DNA from: Bog-756 sp963713625
Lineage (GTDB): Bacteria; Actinomycetota; Acidimicrobiia; Acidimicrobiales; RAAP-2
NCBI GenBank assembly: GCA_963713625.1
Contig: CAVQMN010000002.1
Location: 308,007-372,006, forward strand
Direction of reading: 5' to 3'
Length of the DNA stretch: 64,000 bases
The notes under the pieces were generated by a model, which had not been told where the DNA came from, made no database searches, and was given only the letters and a program-made list of their open reading frames with translations. This document shows positions 24,852-34,295 of this stretch, piece after piece (the stretch's first letter is position 1; each line of letters opens with the position of its first letter). The translations under genes and the position numbers were made by a program.

Positions 24852-25961
24852 TCAGGCCGTCCGGTAAGGAGCAGCGTCGGACTCCCGTAACGTCATGCCA
24901 TGGCCCGGTCGTCCGGGGTCGGGAGTCATCGAGCCGCCCTGAGGCGACAGCGTCCCTTCGAACAGCAGGTCTTCCAGCCGCGAGTGGTCGTGGAAGTACT
25001 CCACGTGACGAAGGTTGACAGCCGCAGTCGCCACTCGAGCGTTCAGATTGGGGGCGCAGTGGGCCGAAACGTCGAGCTGGTGGCATTCAGCAAGGTGTGC
25101 TGCTTTCATCCAGCCCGTATAGCCCCCGCACCGGGTGGCGTCGACTTGAAGGCAGTCAACGGCACCAGCACCCACCATGGCCGCGAAGTAGTCCGGCGTA
25201 TACCCGTACTCGCCGGCGGCAACGTCGGCGTCACAGTTTTCCCGTACCTCACGAAGCCCGCGAAGGTCATTGGAGGACACCGGCTCTTCGAACCAGGTAA
25301 CTCCGCGCTCACTGAGGGCCCGTCCGACCCGAACCGCCTGCTTCCGCCCGTATGCACCATTGGCATCCACGAAGATCTCGACCTCTTCTCCCGCCACCTT
25401 ACGGACAAGGTCAACCCGGTCAAGGTCACGGTGGATCTCTTTCCCCCACGATTCGCCAATTTTGATCTTGACCCGGGGAATGCGCCATTCCCCCACCCAC
25501 TGTTCGACCTGTTGACCGGTGACAGTGTCGGTGTAGGTGGTGAACCCCCCGCTTCCGTACACAGGAACCTCAGCCGCCGCTCGGCCGAACAGATCAGTCA
25601 CCGGCAGCTCGAGCAACTTGGCCTTAAGATCCCAGAGGGCGATGTCGACCGCAGAGATGGCCTCCGAGGCGATGCCGGGACGCCCGAGATTGCGAACGGC
25701 TCGGCTCATCGATTCGTTGAGGGCCGTCACTGCGAAGACATCGCGACCGTGGACGACGTTAGCCAGCAGGTGGTCGACCACGTCCTTGGTCCCTGGTCCG
25801 GCATAGGTCCAGCCCACACCTTCGAGTCCACCGCTGGTCACCCGGACTAACACCATCGAGGTTGACGACCACGAGAGGGTGCCGTCCGCTTCGGGCCGGT
25901 CGGTGGGGACGTCGTACACCTCACAGGTGATCTTCTCCACGGCACCATCCGGCCTGGTCAT
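24852..25961 (-). CDS. enolase-superfamily (mandelate racemase-like) sugar acid dehydratase/racemase
   Basis: A 369-residue enzyme. The barrel shows KIK (165-167) for the base lysine, metal ligands Asp199 (VDANGAY), Glu225 (FEEP) and Glu251 (AGEYG), then Asp274 (VDATRCGG) and His301 (SAHCAPN), which form the His/Asp dyad of mandelate racemase-type members. The gene order with a gluconate dehydrogenase-like pair suggests an aldonate or uronate substrate. ATG 25961 overlaps the GMC stop as ATGA. It is last gene of a five-gene coupled operon starting at 30589. Exact substrate cannot be read from sequence. Confidence 0.86.
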   Translation of the reverse strand: MTRPDGAVEKITCEVYDVPTDRPEADGTLSWSSTSMVLVRVTSGGLEGVGWTYAGPGTKDVVDHLLANVVHGRDVFAVTALNESMSRAVRNLGRPGIASEAISAVDIALWDLKAKLLELPVTDLFGRAAAEVPVYGSGGFTTYTDTVTGQQVEQWVGEWRIPRVKIKIGESWGKEIHRDLDRVDLVRKVAGEEVEIFVDANGAYGRKQAVRVGRALSERGVTWFEEPVSSNDLRGLREVRENCDADVAAGEYGYTPDYFAAMVGAGAVDCLQVDATRCGGYTGWMKAAHLAECHQLDVSAHCAPNLNARVATAAVNLRHVEYFHDHSRLEDLLFEGTLSPQGGSMTPDPGRPGHGMTLRESDAAPYRTA

Positions 25962-27625
25962 CGGCTCGATCGATGCTTCAGGCCGGAATGGGCGTCGGTC
26001 ACCAGATGATCGGCACACCGGGCAGCCAGAGCCATGATGGTGAGGGCGGGATTGGCAGCTCCCTGGGTGGGCAGCACACTGCCGTCCGTGATGTAGAGAT
26101 TGGGAACGGCAAAGGTGCGAAGGTCGGCGTCGACGACGCCGGACGTCTGGTCGGAGGCCATCCGGCACCCACCCACGAGATGGGCATACCGGTTGATGGT
26201 CATGACCTCCTCGGCGCCAGCCGAGTACAGGATCCCCTCCATCACTTCTTGGGCCCGCTTCAACATGGCTCGATCGTTGTCACACTGGCTATAGGAGAAG
26301 TCGGCCACCGGCAGGCCGTGACGATCTGTCCGTTCGGATAGCGTGACGGCATTCTCGTACTGAGGAAGAAATTCACAGAGCGAACCGATGGTCGCCCAGT
26401 GCACGTAGTCCCGCATGTACTCCCGAAGCAGCCCTCCCCAATGCCCTTGGGCGATCACATGTTCGGCATAGGTGATGGGAAGGGGGGACACATTCTGGAT
26501 GGAGAATCCGCGGACAAAATCATTCTTCGGATCCGTCTCGTAGAACTGTTCACTGGACACTTCGGGAGGAGGCGCCTTGAACATGCGGATCTCGTCGGCG
26601 AAGCGGCCCGCAGTCTGGGGGGCCCCTTGGACCATCAGGTAGTGCCCCACTTGCCCGAACTCGTTGCATAGACCGTCGGGATACCGGTCTGAGGCCGAAA
26701 GGAGGAGGAGCCGTGGCGTCTCGATGGAGTAGCCAGCCACGATCACCATGCTGGCCCGCTGGAAATGCTCCACTCCGTCCCTCATATAGACGATGCCGTC
26801 AGCGCAGCCATCGCCGCCGATCGACACCCGGGTGACCATGCAGTTGGCCCTGACCTCAGCCCCATGAGCCAGGGCGTCGGGGATGTGGGTGATGAGGGGC
26901 GACGCCTTGGCGTTCACCTTGCAGCCCTGTAGACAGAAGCCCCGGTAGATGCAGTGGCCCCGATTGCCGAAGCGTCCGTTGGCAATGGCCACCGGCCCCA
27001 CCCGGGCCTCAATGCCGGCCGCCTCGGCTCCTCTGAGGAGGATCTCGCCGTTACCCCCGACTGGCTGAGCCGCGTACGGATAGCTGTGCGGATCTCCCCA
27101 GGGCCATGACTGTCCGGACACCGGGAGCTCTTCTTCGATCTGGTGGTAATGCGGCCGAAGATCCGTGTAATCAATGGGCCAGTCCGCGCCCACGCCGTCC
27201 CGGCTCAAGGTCCGAAAGTCCGATGGATGGAAGCGGGGTACGTAACCAGCGTAGTGGACCATCGAACCACCGACACCCCTCCCTGAGTTGTTAGAGCCAA
27301 GAGGCACCGGATCCGAACCGGAGATCACCCGAGGCTCGTTCCAGTAGAGCCGGTGCGAACCGAGCTCGTCGCTCACCCAGTCGGCGTCGGGATCCCAGAA
27401 TGGTCCTGCGTCCAGAGCTGCCACTCGCCACCGAGCTCTGGCCAGGCGCTGCAGCATGGTCGATCCCCCGGCTCCACAACCGACGATGACAGCGTCGATC
27501 TCATCATCGTCGTCGAAGCGCTGCATATCGCGCCGTAGACGGTGGTTGCTCCGGTCCTGCCCGGAGGGCAATAACCAGGCCGACTCGTTGCGTCGGCGAA
27601 CGCTGTCGGTCAGGTGCCGAGTCAC
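25958..27625 (-). CDS. GMC-family FAD oxidoreductase (gluconate/sugar dehydrogenase large subunit-like)
   Basis: A 555-residue flavoprotein. The FAD motif GCGAGGS lies at about residues 49-55 after an N-terminal extension, with GRGVGGSMVHYAG and a Cys cluster region CIYRGFCLQGC that some membrane sugar dehydrogenases use. The C-terminal HLVGGCRM and NPALTIMALAARCADH close the active site. GTG 27623-27625 overlaps the preceding gene's stop (GTGA). With the subunit-3-like protein just upstream it should form a gluconate 2-dehydrogenase-type complex, probably passing electrons to the respiratory chain. The substrate is inferred to be a sugar or sugar acid. Confidence 0.88.
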   Translation of the reverse strand: MTRHLTDSVRRRNESAWLLPSGQDRSNHRLRRDMQRFDDDDEIDAVIVGCGAGGSTMLQRLARARWRVAALDAGPFWDPDADWVSDELGSHRLYWNEPRVISGSDPVPLGSNNSGRGVGGSMVHYAGYVPRFHPSDFRTLSRDGVGADWPIDYTDLRPHYHQIEEELPVSGQSWPWGDPHSYPYAAQPVGGNGEILLRGAEAAGIEARVGPVAIANGRFGNRGHCIYRGFCLQGCKVNAKASPLITHIPDALAHGAEVRANCMVTRVSIGGDGCADGIVYMRDGVEHFQRASMVIVAGYSIETPRLLLLSASDRYPDGLCNEFGQVGHYLMVQGAPQTAGRFADEIRMFKAPPPEVSSEQFYETDPKNDFVRGFSIQNVSPLPITYAEHVIAQGHWGGLLREYMRDYVHWATIGSLCEFLPQYENAVTLSERTDRHGLPVADFSYSQCDNDRAMLKRAQEVMEGILYSAGAEEVMTINRYAHLVGGCRMASDQTSGVVDADLRTFAVPNLYITDGSVLPTQGAANPALTIMALAARCADHLVTDAHSGLKHRSSR

Positions 27626-28323
27626 GGGTCGCCTCTGTCCCATCCAGTCAACTCGTGGTGAGATCTGGCAGTTCTCTTTACCCGTTCCGCCCAACTGTCC
27701 GAATGCGGTGGACGTCGATCGGCCACCTCCCAGTGCTCGAGCTTGCCCACACCGAGCGCCTGGTACCCACGGGGATAGGCCGGTCCGCCGAATCCGATCT
27801 CGTTCCAAGCCCAGGGATGGGAGTAAAACGCCGAGCAGGCGTAGCGAGTCCACAGCGACCAAACGTGGCTGGCTGCCATCTCATGCCACTCGTCAGCGTC
27901 CTGAACGGCCTGGACTAGGTGGGCCTGTTGGTGGCGGGAGGCGGTATGGAACGGGAGGCCGTAGCTCTTCTGGCAGTCGTCGTCGAGCATGGCCAGGGTC
28001 ACGCGCCAGGCCTCCCCATCCTCGGGCATGTCATGAAAGAACCAGCCGTCGGTCTCGTCGAGCGCCAGGCGATGGTCGACTAGGAGTAGCACAGGCACCT
28101 TGGGTTCGTCGTATTGGTCCAGCAGGAGGTCGAACAGTGGACCAGCGATGGCCTGTTCGCCGGGAGTGAAGAAGCTGAACTCCGGTGCCGGGTCTACCCG
28201 AGCCAAGACGACACCTGCCGTCGATTGGTCCCACCGGTCAACCTGGGCCAGTACGTCGAATCCAGGAAAATGTCCCTTTCCTCCCGGCGTCGCTGCTTGC
28301 CGGTGCGGCGGGTTGGTGGCCAC
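27622..28323 (-). CDS. gluconate 2-dehydrogenase subunit 3 family protein
   Basis: A 233-residue protein. The block AFYSHPWAWNEIGFGGPAYPRGY is diagnostic of the gluconate 2-dehydrogenase small-subunit family. Upstream, FFTPGEQAIAGPLFDLLLDQYDEPKVPV matches its N-terminal helices. No clear Tat signal is seen. It is translationally coupled to the GMC gene (4-bp overlap) and shares one base with the upstream membrane protein, and is the likely partner needed for GMC assembly. Confidence 0.85.
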   Translation of the reverse strand: MATNPPHRQAATPGGKGHFPGFDVLAQVDRWDQSTAGVVLARVDPAPEFSFFTPGEQAIAGPLFDLLLDQYDEPKVPVLLLVDHRLALDETDGWFFHDMPEDGEAWRVTLAMLDDDCQKSYGLPFHTASRHQQAHLVQAVQDADEWHEMAASHVWSLWTRYACSAFYSHPWAWNEIGFGGPAYPRGYQALGVGKLEHWEVADRRPPHSDSWAERVKRTARSHHELTGWDRGDP

Positions 28324-28799
28324 TACTCCCCTTCACGACGGAGCAGGGTGGCCAGAAGGCCCATGCCCCCGACCATCGAGGCCAGCAAGGGAGCGAAGGC
28401 CGGGGGGCCCATCTCGAGGTTGTAACGAAGATTGGACAAGCCGCCCGGCTTCTGGGCCACCCCCCTCAAGTGGAGGTAGGTGCCCTGCAGGCCGTTCACA
28501 ACCACGATCGCCGAGGCCAATGGCAACACCGTCTTGGCGGCCTTGCGGCTGAAGATGGCGGCAATACCCGCGGGGACGACGAGCGGGATCACCATCACTG
28601 GCACCCACATCATCTTGTTCCCGAAGCTGGCCCCGTCATGAGACAGGAACACCTCACCGGTGGTGACCAGAGCCCCGGCAGCCGCCAAGCCGGCCAACGA
28701 GCGCTCGAATCTGCCGGTTCTGATGTCCCACAGGTAGGAACCGGCATGGTCGGCCGACCGGATGGGGAAAGGAGTCCGGACTCTCTGGGGCTTCGTCAC
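28323..28799 (-). CDS. integral membrane protein of the gluconate-type operon
   Basis: A 158-residue protein with about four hydrophobic helices: SLAGLAAAGALVTTGEVFL, MWVPVMVIPLVVPAGIAAIF, VLPLASAIVVVNGLQG and FAPLLASMVGGMGLLATLL. An N-terminal basic region and a conserved-looking NLRYNLEMGPP loop precede the last helix. Similar proteins accompany subunit-3/GMC genes in other genomes, so it may anchor the dehydrogenase. It overlaps the TPP enzyme gene by 4 bp and the subunit 3 gene by 1 bp. Function inferred from context. Confidence 0.75.
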   Translation of the reverse strand: MTKPQRVRTPFPIRSADHAGSYLWDIRTGRFERSLAGLAAAGALVTTGEVFLSHDGASFGNKMMWVPVMVIPLVVPAGIAAIFSRKAAKTVLPLASAIVVVNGLQGTYLHLRGVAQKPGGLSNLRYNLEMGPPAFAPLLASMVGGMGLLATLLRREGE

Positions 28800-30589
28800 C
28801 GGCTCGGCAAAATCTCGTGGATCTTCTCTTGGATGCCCGCCCTGATCACGCCGGGGGCGTCAGGATCGCCGGCCAAGAGTGCCTTCGCCGTGTTCTTGGC
28901 CTGCTCGAACGTGGTGTGGGGCGGAATGGTGGGAAAATCGGGGTCGGTGAAGACATCCAGGACCATGGGACGATCCGCGGCGAAGGCCGCCCTCCAGGCG
29001 CCACGGAGCTCGTCCGGCTCCCGGACGACGAGGGACGCCAATCCGAGGGAGGCGGCGAAACCCGCATAATCGACACTTGGCAGGCTCTGGGACTCGACGA
29101 ATTTGGGCGATCCGCTCATGGCCCGCATCTCCCAGGTCACCTGGTTGAGATCGTTGTTGTGGAGCACCGCCACCACGAGATGGGGGTCGTCCCACTCTTC
29201 CCAGTATTTGGCAATGGTGATGAGCTCTGCCATGCCATTCATCTGCATGGCCCCGTCTCCGACCAGGGCCACTGCCGGACGATCGGGATGGGCGAACTTT
29301 GCGCCGATCACATAGGGGACGCCCGGGCCCATCGTGGCCAGGTTCCCGGACAGCGATCCGCGCATGGTCCCCTTGAACTTGAGCTGTCTGGCGTACCAGT
29401 TAGCCGAGGACCCCGAGTCTGCAGCCACCATGGCGTTGCTGGGGATCTCCGCGTTAAGTTCCCATACCAGCCGCATGGGATTCACGGTGCTCGATTTGTC
29501 GCTGTCTTCCAGGGACTGCTCCTCGACCGTGCCCCACCACTCGGCGACGTTCTTCTCGATGGCCTCCCTCCACCCCCGGTCACTCTTCTGCTTCAGCAGG
29601 GGAAGAAGCTCGGTCAGGGCCGCCTTGGCATCGGCCACCATGTTCAGCTCGTAGGGATAGCGCATGCCGATCTGCTTGCCGTCGATGTCGATCTGGACCC
29701 CTCTGGCCTGTCCGAACTCCGGCATGAACTGGGTGTAGGGGAAGCTCGACCCGATGGTGAGGATGGTGTCGCAGTGCATCATCATCTCGTAGGAGGGTCG
29801 GGTCCCCAGCAGCCCGATCGACCCGGTGACGAAGGGAAGATCGTCTTCCAGCACGTCTCGCCCCAGTAGCGCTTTGGCCACCCCGGCGCCCAGCCGGTCA
29901 GCGACCTCGATCACCTCCTGGCCTGCCCCCCTGGCTCCGCTGCCCACCAGGATGGCTACCCGCTCACCAGAATTGAGTATCTCCGCCGCCTTGGCAAGGG
30001 CAGAGTCGTCGGGCATGAGATCGGGCCACTCGATGCCCAGGCTGGAAGGAACCATCTTGAATGCGTGGGTGGGCTCCTCATACTCCAGTTCCTGAAGATC
30101 GGAGGGAATGATGATGCAGGTCGGCGCTCGCTCGGTCATGGCCACTCGGAAGGCCCGATCAATCAGATTGGGCAGCTGCTCCGGCACCGAGGCTGTCTGC
30201 ACGTAGTTGTGGCACACGTCCTTGAACAATGACTGCAGGTCGACCTCTTGTTGATAGGAACCCCCCATGGCCGAACGGCTGGTCTGGCCCACAATGGCCA
30301 CCACCGGAACGTGATCGAGGAGTGCATCGTAGAGCCCGTTTAAAAGATGGATGGCGCCTGGGCCGGAGGTGGCCACGCAGACGCCGGGGCGTCCGGAGAA
30401 CTTGGCGAATCCCACCGCCTCGAAGGCAGCCATCTCCTCGTGCCGAACTTGAATGAACTTGGGATCATTCTCAGCTCGCCCCCAAGCACCCAGGAGACCA
30501 TTGATGCCATCCCCCGCATAGCCGAACACCGTATGAACTCCCCAATCCCGGAGTCGTGACAACACTCGATCGGCGACTTTTTCACTCAT
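28796..30589 (-). CDS. thiamine pyrophosphate-requiring enzyme (pyruvate oxidase/acetolactate synthase-like)
   Basis: A 597-residue three-domain TPP enzyme. The catalytic Glu is residue 51 (RHEEMAA), the central domain carries GSGARGAGQEV, and the C-terminal TPP motif runs GDGAMQMNGMAEL to NN (HNNDLNQ). It resembles the PoxB-like group annotated 'thiamine pyrophosphate-requiring protein' next to gluconate dehydrogenase genes. ATG 30589 has AGAGGTG upstream; the open frame reaches 30661 without a better site. It is first gene of the five-gene operon to 24852 and would decarboxylate a 2-keto acid made by the other enzymes. Confidence 0.9.
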   Translation of the reverse strand: MSEKVADRVLSRLRDWGVHTVFGYAGDGINGLLGAWGRAENDPKFIQVRHEEMAAFEAVGFAKFSGRPGVCVATSGPGAIHLLNGLYDALLDHVPVVAIVGQTSRSAMGGSYQQEVDLQSLFKDVCHNYVQTASVPEQLPNLIDRAFRVAMTERAPTCIIIPSDLQELEYEEPTHAFKMVPSSLGIEWPDLMPDDSALAKAAEILNSGERVAILVGSGARGAGQEVIEVADRLGAGVAKALLGRDVLEDDLPFVTGSIGLLGTRPSYEMMMHCDTILTIGSSFPYTQFMPEFGQARGVQIDIDGKQIGMRYPYELNMVADAKAALTELLPLLKQKSDRGWREAIEKNVAEWWGTVEEQSLEDSDKSSTVNPMRLVWELNAEIPSNAMVAADSGSSANWYARQLKFKGTMRGSLSGNLATMGPGVPYVIGAKFAHPDRPAVALVGDGAMQMNGMAELITIAKYWEEWDDPHLVVAVLHNNDLNQVTWEMRAMSGSPKFVESQSLPSVDYAGFAASLGLASLVVREPDELRGAWRAAFAADRPMVLDVFTDPDFPTIPPHTTFEQAKNTAKALLAGDPDAPGVIRAGIQEKIHEILPSR

Positions 30590-30770
30590 CAGAAGCACCT
30601 CTTGTCCATTCATCTCGCGATTCACCAATATTTCAAATTTCCACCCACTCGAATGCGACACCTACCCCTTACTGGACACTCGGCAGATGCTCGGCCACAA
30701 GCTTCGAAGTCGCCGAGGTGACAATCTCCTGGTCTTGCCTGCTTGAAACGTTTGGCATCAATGTCGCGGA

Positions 30771-31436
30771 TCATCGTTCCGGGTCGTATTGGCGACTCAG
30801 CCGTACATCAGAAGTGGGGGTGCTCTCGGCACCGGGAAATCCCGCCATGCGGTCGTAGAGGGCGTGGATACGGACGACAACCGGAAGGGCGTGATACCAA
30901 CGTCGGTGAATCGCCGGGTGGATCGGAGCATGGCCTCTGACAAATGTGGCCGAACGGAGCAGTGAGCGCTGATCCTGCAGTGCGTCCCGGAGACGGGCTT
31001 GAATTCTCCCGTTGTCACGCATTTCGTCGTCCCACAGCACCCTCAGGCGCTCGATGGTTTGGGTGAACTCATCGGAGTACCGCAGGTCAATGGCTGACAC
31101 TCCGCGAGAGAGTTCGGCCAGATGATCCGCAAGCCGGCGCGCATACGGCGAATTCCTGCCCAACTCGTCGGCCAGGGAGGATTGCTTGGCTCTACGAAGC
31201 CCTGCGGCTAGATCATCGATCGCCGCCAGCCGCAACGCGGCCTGTTCCAGAATCTCCTTTCCGATGGAACCATGCTCCCTGGCGGCCCAGACGGCGTGTC
31301 GGGGATTGTCGTCTTCAACGGGGGCGGTGATGTCCCACTTCTGGTACAAGTCGACAAGAAATCGACCGACCTCTTCGAAGAGTTCGAGCGAGTCTGTCGG
31401 ATTTTCCGAGTCCGGCGCCGGCGGAAGGTCGTTCAC
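30771..31436 (-). CDS. hypothetical helical protein
   Basis: A 221-residue predominantly alpha-helical, charged protein with several His residues (for example HAVWAAREHGSIGKE and HRRWYHALPVVVRIHALYDRM). No membrane segment, signal peptide or recognised domain. GTG 31436 overlaps the stop of the upstream SDR gene by four bases, so it is coupled to it. Could be a hemerythrin- or ferritin-like bundle, but the metal ligands cannot be assigned. Confidence 0.6.
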   Translation of the reverse strand: MNDLPPAPDSENPTDSLELFEEVGRFLVDLYQKWDITAPVEDDNPRHAVWAAREHGSIGKEILEQAALRLAAIDDLAAGLRRAKQSSLADELGRNSPYARRLADHLAELSRGVSAIDLRYSDEFTQTIERLRVLWDDEMRDNGRIQARLRDALQDQRSLLRSATFVRGHAPIHPAIHRRWYHALPVVVRIHALYDRMAGFPGAESTPTSDVRLSRQYDPER

Positions 31437-32494
31437 GGCCGGCTCCTCAGTGCATTATTTCGTTCATGGGCCGGGTTGGGTTTGCCGCTCTTGGACGCCC
31501 GGACCCTCTGCGCCTCTTGGAGGGTCCGGGCGAAGGCTCGGGCGAACGTTCCGGCCGTCTCCGGCAGGCTGCGGAGAAACGAAGGATCCGATACGCCGCC
31601 GGCCTTGCCATCGAAGATGCCGTGGGCACCATAATCAGCATCTGCGTCCGCAGGCTGATGCAGATTGGACGGACGGTCCTTGGTCACCTTTTGATCCGTG
31701 AGTTGGGTATCCCATGCCCCAAGGGCGGCGTACTGGTTTCCGAGGCTAGGGAAGAGGCTGTCGACCAGGACCAGCATCTTGTTCCAAGATCCGACGATCT
31801 TGGCTCGCCGACCGTCCAGGGCGGCCTCCACGATGAAGTGGGCAGGCACCTCGGGTTGGTAGATCGGTGGCACCGGTTGGGGATGACGGTCAAGGGTTGT
31901 TTCGCACCAATCGAACTGCGGCGTGTTGACGGCTGGCAGATGCACCATGCTCATGCGGACTTTGCTCCCCTCGTGAAGAAGCTCAGCCCTGGTCGACTCG
32001 AAGAAGCCCCGGCACGCGAACTTGGAGGAGCAGTAAGCGGACTGGAGAGGTATCCCGACGAAGGAGAGGGCCGACCCGACGTTGACAATCGAACCTGAAT
32101 CTCGCGGCTTCATTCTGGCCAGTGCCGCCTTCGTGCCCCACACCTGGCCGAGGAAGGTCACCTCGATCGCCCGCTGGAAATCGACCGGGGTCACATCTTG
32201 TAGAGGGGAAAATACGGTGGTCATGGCGTTATTTACCCAAACGTCGATCGCACCGAACTCCGCTTCAACTCTGCTGGCGGCGTCGTCGACCTCCTCAAAG
32301 CGGGCAACATCGGTAGGCACGATGAAGCTCCGGGCTCCTACCGCTTCCACCTCCTTAGCTGCTGCCTCCAGACCGGCAGTGCCACGGGCCAACAACGCCA
32401 CATCGAACCCTCGTTCAGCAAATGCTCTCGCCGTTGCTCGGCCAACCCCCGCAGATGCGCCGGTGATGACGACAATCCTCCGCTGGTCGGACAT
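31433..32494 (-). CDS. SDR-family oxidoreductase with C-terminal extension
   Basis: A 353-residue short-chain dehydrogenase. It shows TGASAGVG near residues 11-18, the NNAM loop, VGSALSF with the catalytic serine and intact YCSSK. The C-terminal 120 residues extend beyond the Rossmann core and carry a hydrophobic patch (MLVLVDSLFPSLGNQYAALGAW), as in actinobacterial SDR proteins said to interact with membranes. ATG 32494 has an excellent AAGGAGGAG site and was chosen over the open-frame start at 32515. Divergent from a MarR regulator at 32718, which probably controls it. Confidence 0.87.
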   Translation of the reverse strand: MSDQRRIVVITGASAGVGRATARAFAERGFDVALLARGTAGLEAAAKEVEAVGARSFIVPTDVARFEEVDDAASRVEAEFGAIDVWVNNAMTTVFSPLQDVTPVDFQRAIEVTFLGQVWGTKAALARMKPRDSGSIVNVGSALSFVGIPLQSAYCSSKFACRGFFESTRAELLHEGSKVRMSMVHLPAVNTPQFDWCETTLDRHPQPVPPIYQPEVPAHFIVEAALDGRRAKIVGSWNKMLVLVDSLFPSLGNQYAALGAWDTQLTDQKVTKDRPSNLHQPADADADYGAHGIFDGKAGGVSDPSFLRSLPETAGTFARAFARTLQEAQRVRASKSGKPNPAHERNNALRSRP

Positions 32495-32717
32495 CACTCC
32501 TCCTTTCAGTGCCACACAATCGTTAGAGAATGCTGGTGACTTCGGACCTCAATTACGAATCGAATGCGACTATTGCCCTATGCATGCTTCGTAAACCCAA
32601 CCGTCAAAAATGTTCGGTCAGCTATTTGAAAAACGACCCTGGTGCTCGTCTGCCGCCTGGCGGTTCGGCCCACAGCCAAACCGCGAACCGTCACATGCCC
32701 TGTGCAATGATTGTTAG

Positions 32718-33209
32718 ATGATGGGCGACATGATCGGATCCGAGACGAGTGAAGAAGTCGAACTCATCGACGCATTCCTCCTGGCCAGCCGGGCCTTGGT
32801 GGCTGTGGCGGCCCGGAGCTTGGCCGGCATGGCAGCCGAGGTCACCCTCCCCCAGTACCGTGCCTTGGTGATTCTCGCCACGCAAGGCCCCCAGCGAGTC
32901 ACGGATCTCGCCATCCTGCTCGACGTGAATCCGTCAACCGCGAGTCGCATGATCGACCGCCTGGTCCACAAACGGCTGGTCCATCGACGCCAACCGAGGA
33001 GCGACCGCCGGACGTTGCGGATCGATGTCACTCAGCGCGGTCGCGAGGTGGTGGATGAAGCGACCAAACGCCGCCGTCACGACATTGAACGGATCCTTTG
33101 GGACATGCCGGCGACCAGCCGAAAGCCGCTGGTCGATGCCATGATGGCGTTTGCCACGGCCGCGGGTGAGAGGCCGGGAACCGGAGATCCTATCGGCAGG
33201 AATGAATGA
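32718..33209 (+). CDS. MarR-family transcriptional regulator
   Basis: A 163-residue winged-helix repressor: LPQYRALVILATQGPQRVTDLAILLDVNPSTASRMIDRL is the MarR recognition core (about residues 48-88) and RSDRRTLRIDVTQRGREVV is the wing. It is divergent from the SDR/hypothetical pair with 223 bp between, the typical layout for autoregulation plus control of the neighbour. The similar words AATCGTTAGA (near 32519) and GATTGTTAGA (near 32710) flank the region and might be binding half-sites. The ligand is unknown. Confidence 0.9.
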   Translation: MMGDMIGSETSEEVELIDAFLLASRALVAVAARSLAGMAAEVTLPQYRALVILATQGPQRVTDLAILLDVNPSTASRMIDRLVHKRLVHRRQPRSDRRTLRIDVTQRGREVVDEATKRRRHDIERILWDMPATSRKPLVDAMMAFATAAGERPGTGDPIGRNE

Positions 33210-33692
33210 CACCTCCGTGACTAGATTGCCATTCACGAGGTGCTGGGTGACCCGGGCCTGAGATGCCATTCGTTTCCCGATCACAATGGCCACACGACCT
33301 TCCACTCGAAGTCACAGCCTCCCTGACAGTGCCGCGACCATCGCTTCCGCTTCGTCACCACGCCACTCCTCCAAGTCCCTCTTTGTCCCATAGCTCCTTA
33401 TACCCAGTTCGCTTGCATTTAAACATTTTTGCATACTGCAACTCAATCGGAAGGACCCCCAGTCCGATGACGGAACAGAATCCAGAATCATCCCTCGTTA
33501 CTCGTAAAGGCACTCTGTGGTCAGCCCTAAGTCAGTCCCGATAGCGGAACTTGGGTGTTGGTTCCGACCTCCTCCGGCCTCGTTTAAATTTATCTGCAGT
33601 GTGCAATAGCTAGTGTAAGCAGCGAATTGACCCTCTATCGGCTAGGTGGGAACACTCGAGGGCCTTATGTCACGCTCGGAACAAGGCAGAAA
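33210..33692. other. intergenic, no gene recognised
   Basis: About 480 bp with lower GC than neighbours, including a T-rich patch near 33418-33440. Only short frames without domains are present. It should hold the promoter for the HPP/GH15 operon. Confidence 0.5.
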
Positions 33693-34295
33693 ATGACGAG
33701 ACTTGACTGGTACGGACACACAAGAGCGCTCCCGGCCACCGAGCTGGGCCGTCGGCTCGAACCCGCCGTACGTTTCTTCGCTCTCACAGTGGTCCTGGTG
33801 GGCACGGTCGGTCTGGCCGGACGACTGCTGGCATGGCCACTCCTCACATCCACCATCGGTCCGACGGCTTACCTGTTCGCCGCCCATCCCACCAGTGAGG
33901 CGGCCCGGTTCCGCAATGCCCTCATCGGACACGGAGTGGGCATTGCCATCGGCTTGGCCATGGTGGCCAGTTTTGGTCTGACCAACCGGCCTCCAGTCAC
34001 CGATCTCGGCATGCCATCATTGAGACAGGTGCTGGCATCCGCACTGGCCGTCGGCATGACTATGTTCACGCTCGAACTTCTCGGCTCCCACCACGCTCCC
34101 GCCGCGGCCACGGCCTTGCTAATCTCGACCGGCTTGGCCAAACCTGGAGCTCCTCTCATTGGTCTCGTGCTCGGTCTCGCGATTGTCATCGTGCTCGGTC
34201 CGCTCTGCAAACTCTGGCCGGTCCGTATCCGTCCGAGCTTGCCTCCTTCCAGCACTAGTCAGATGACATCAGCATCCCGTAGCGGACGGCAATGA
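33693..34295 (+). CDS. HPP-family integral membrane protein
   Basis: A 200-residue membrane protein. The sequence TSTIGPTAYLFAAHPTSEAARFRNALIGHGVGIAIGLA and the later SHHAPAAATALLISTGLA are the conserved HPP-type motifs, placed in about five hydrophobic helices. HPP proteins are small transporters; one plant/cyanobacterial member carries nitrite. ATG 33693 is preceded by AAGG and begins the homologous part; the open frame from 33627 is unlikely to be translated. Its stop overlaps the GH15 start by four bases. Confidence 0.82.
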   Translation: MTRLDWYGHTRALPATELGRRLEPAVRFFALTVVLVGTVGLAGRLLAWPLLTSTIGPTAYLFAAHPTSEAARFRNALIGHGVGIAIGLAMVASFGLTNRPPVTDLGMPSLRQVLASALAVGMTMFTLELLGSHHAPAAATALLISTGLAKPGAPLIGLVLGLAIVIVLGPLCKLWPVRIRPSLPPSSTSQMTSASRSGRQ

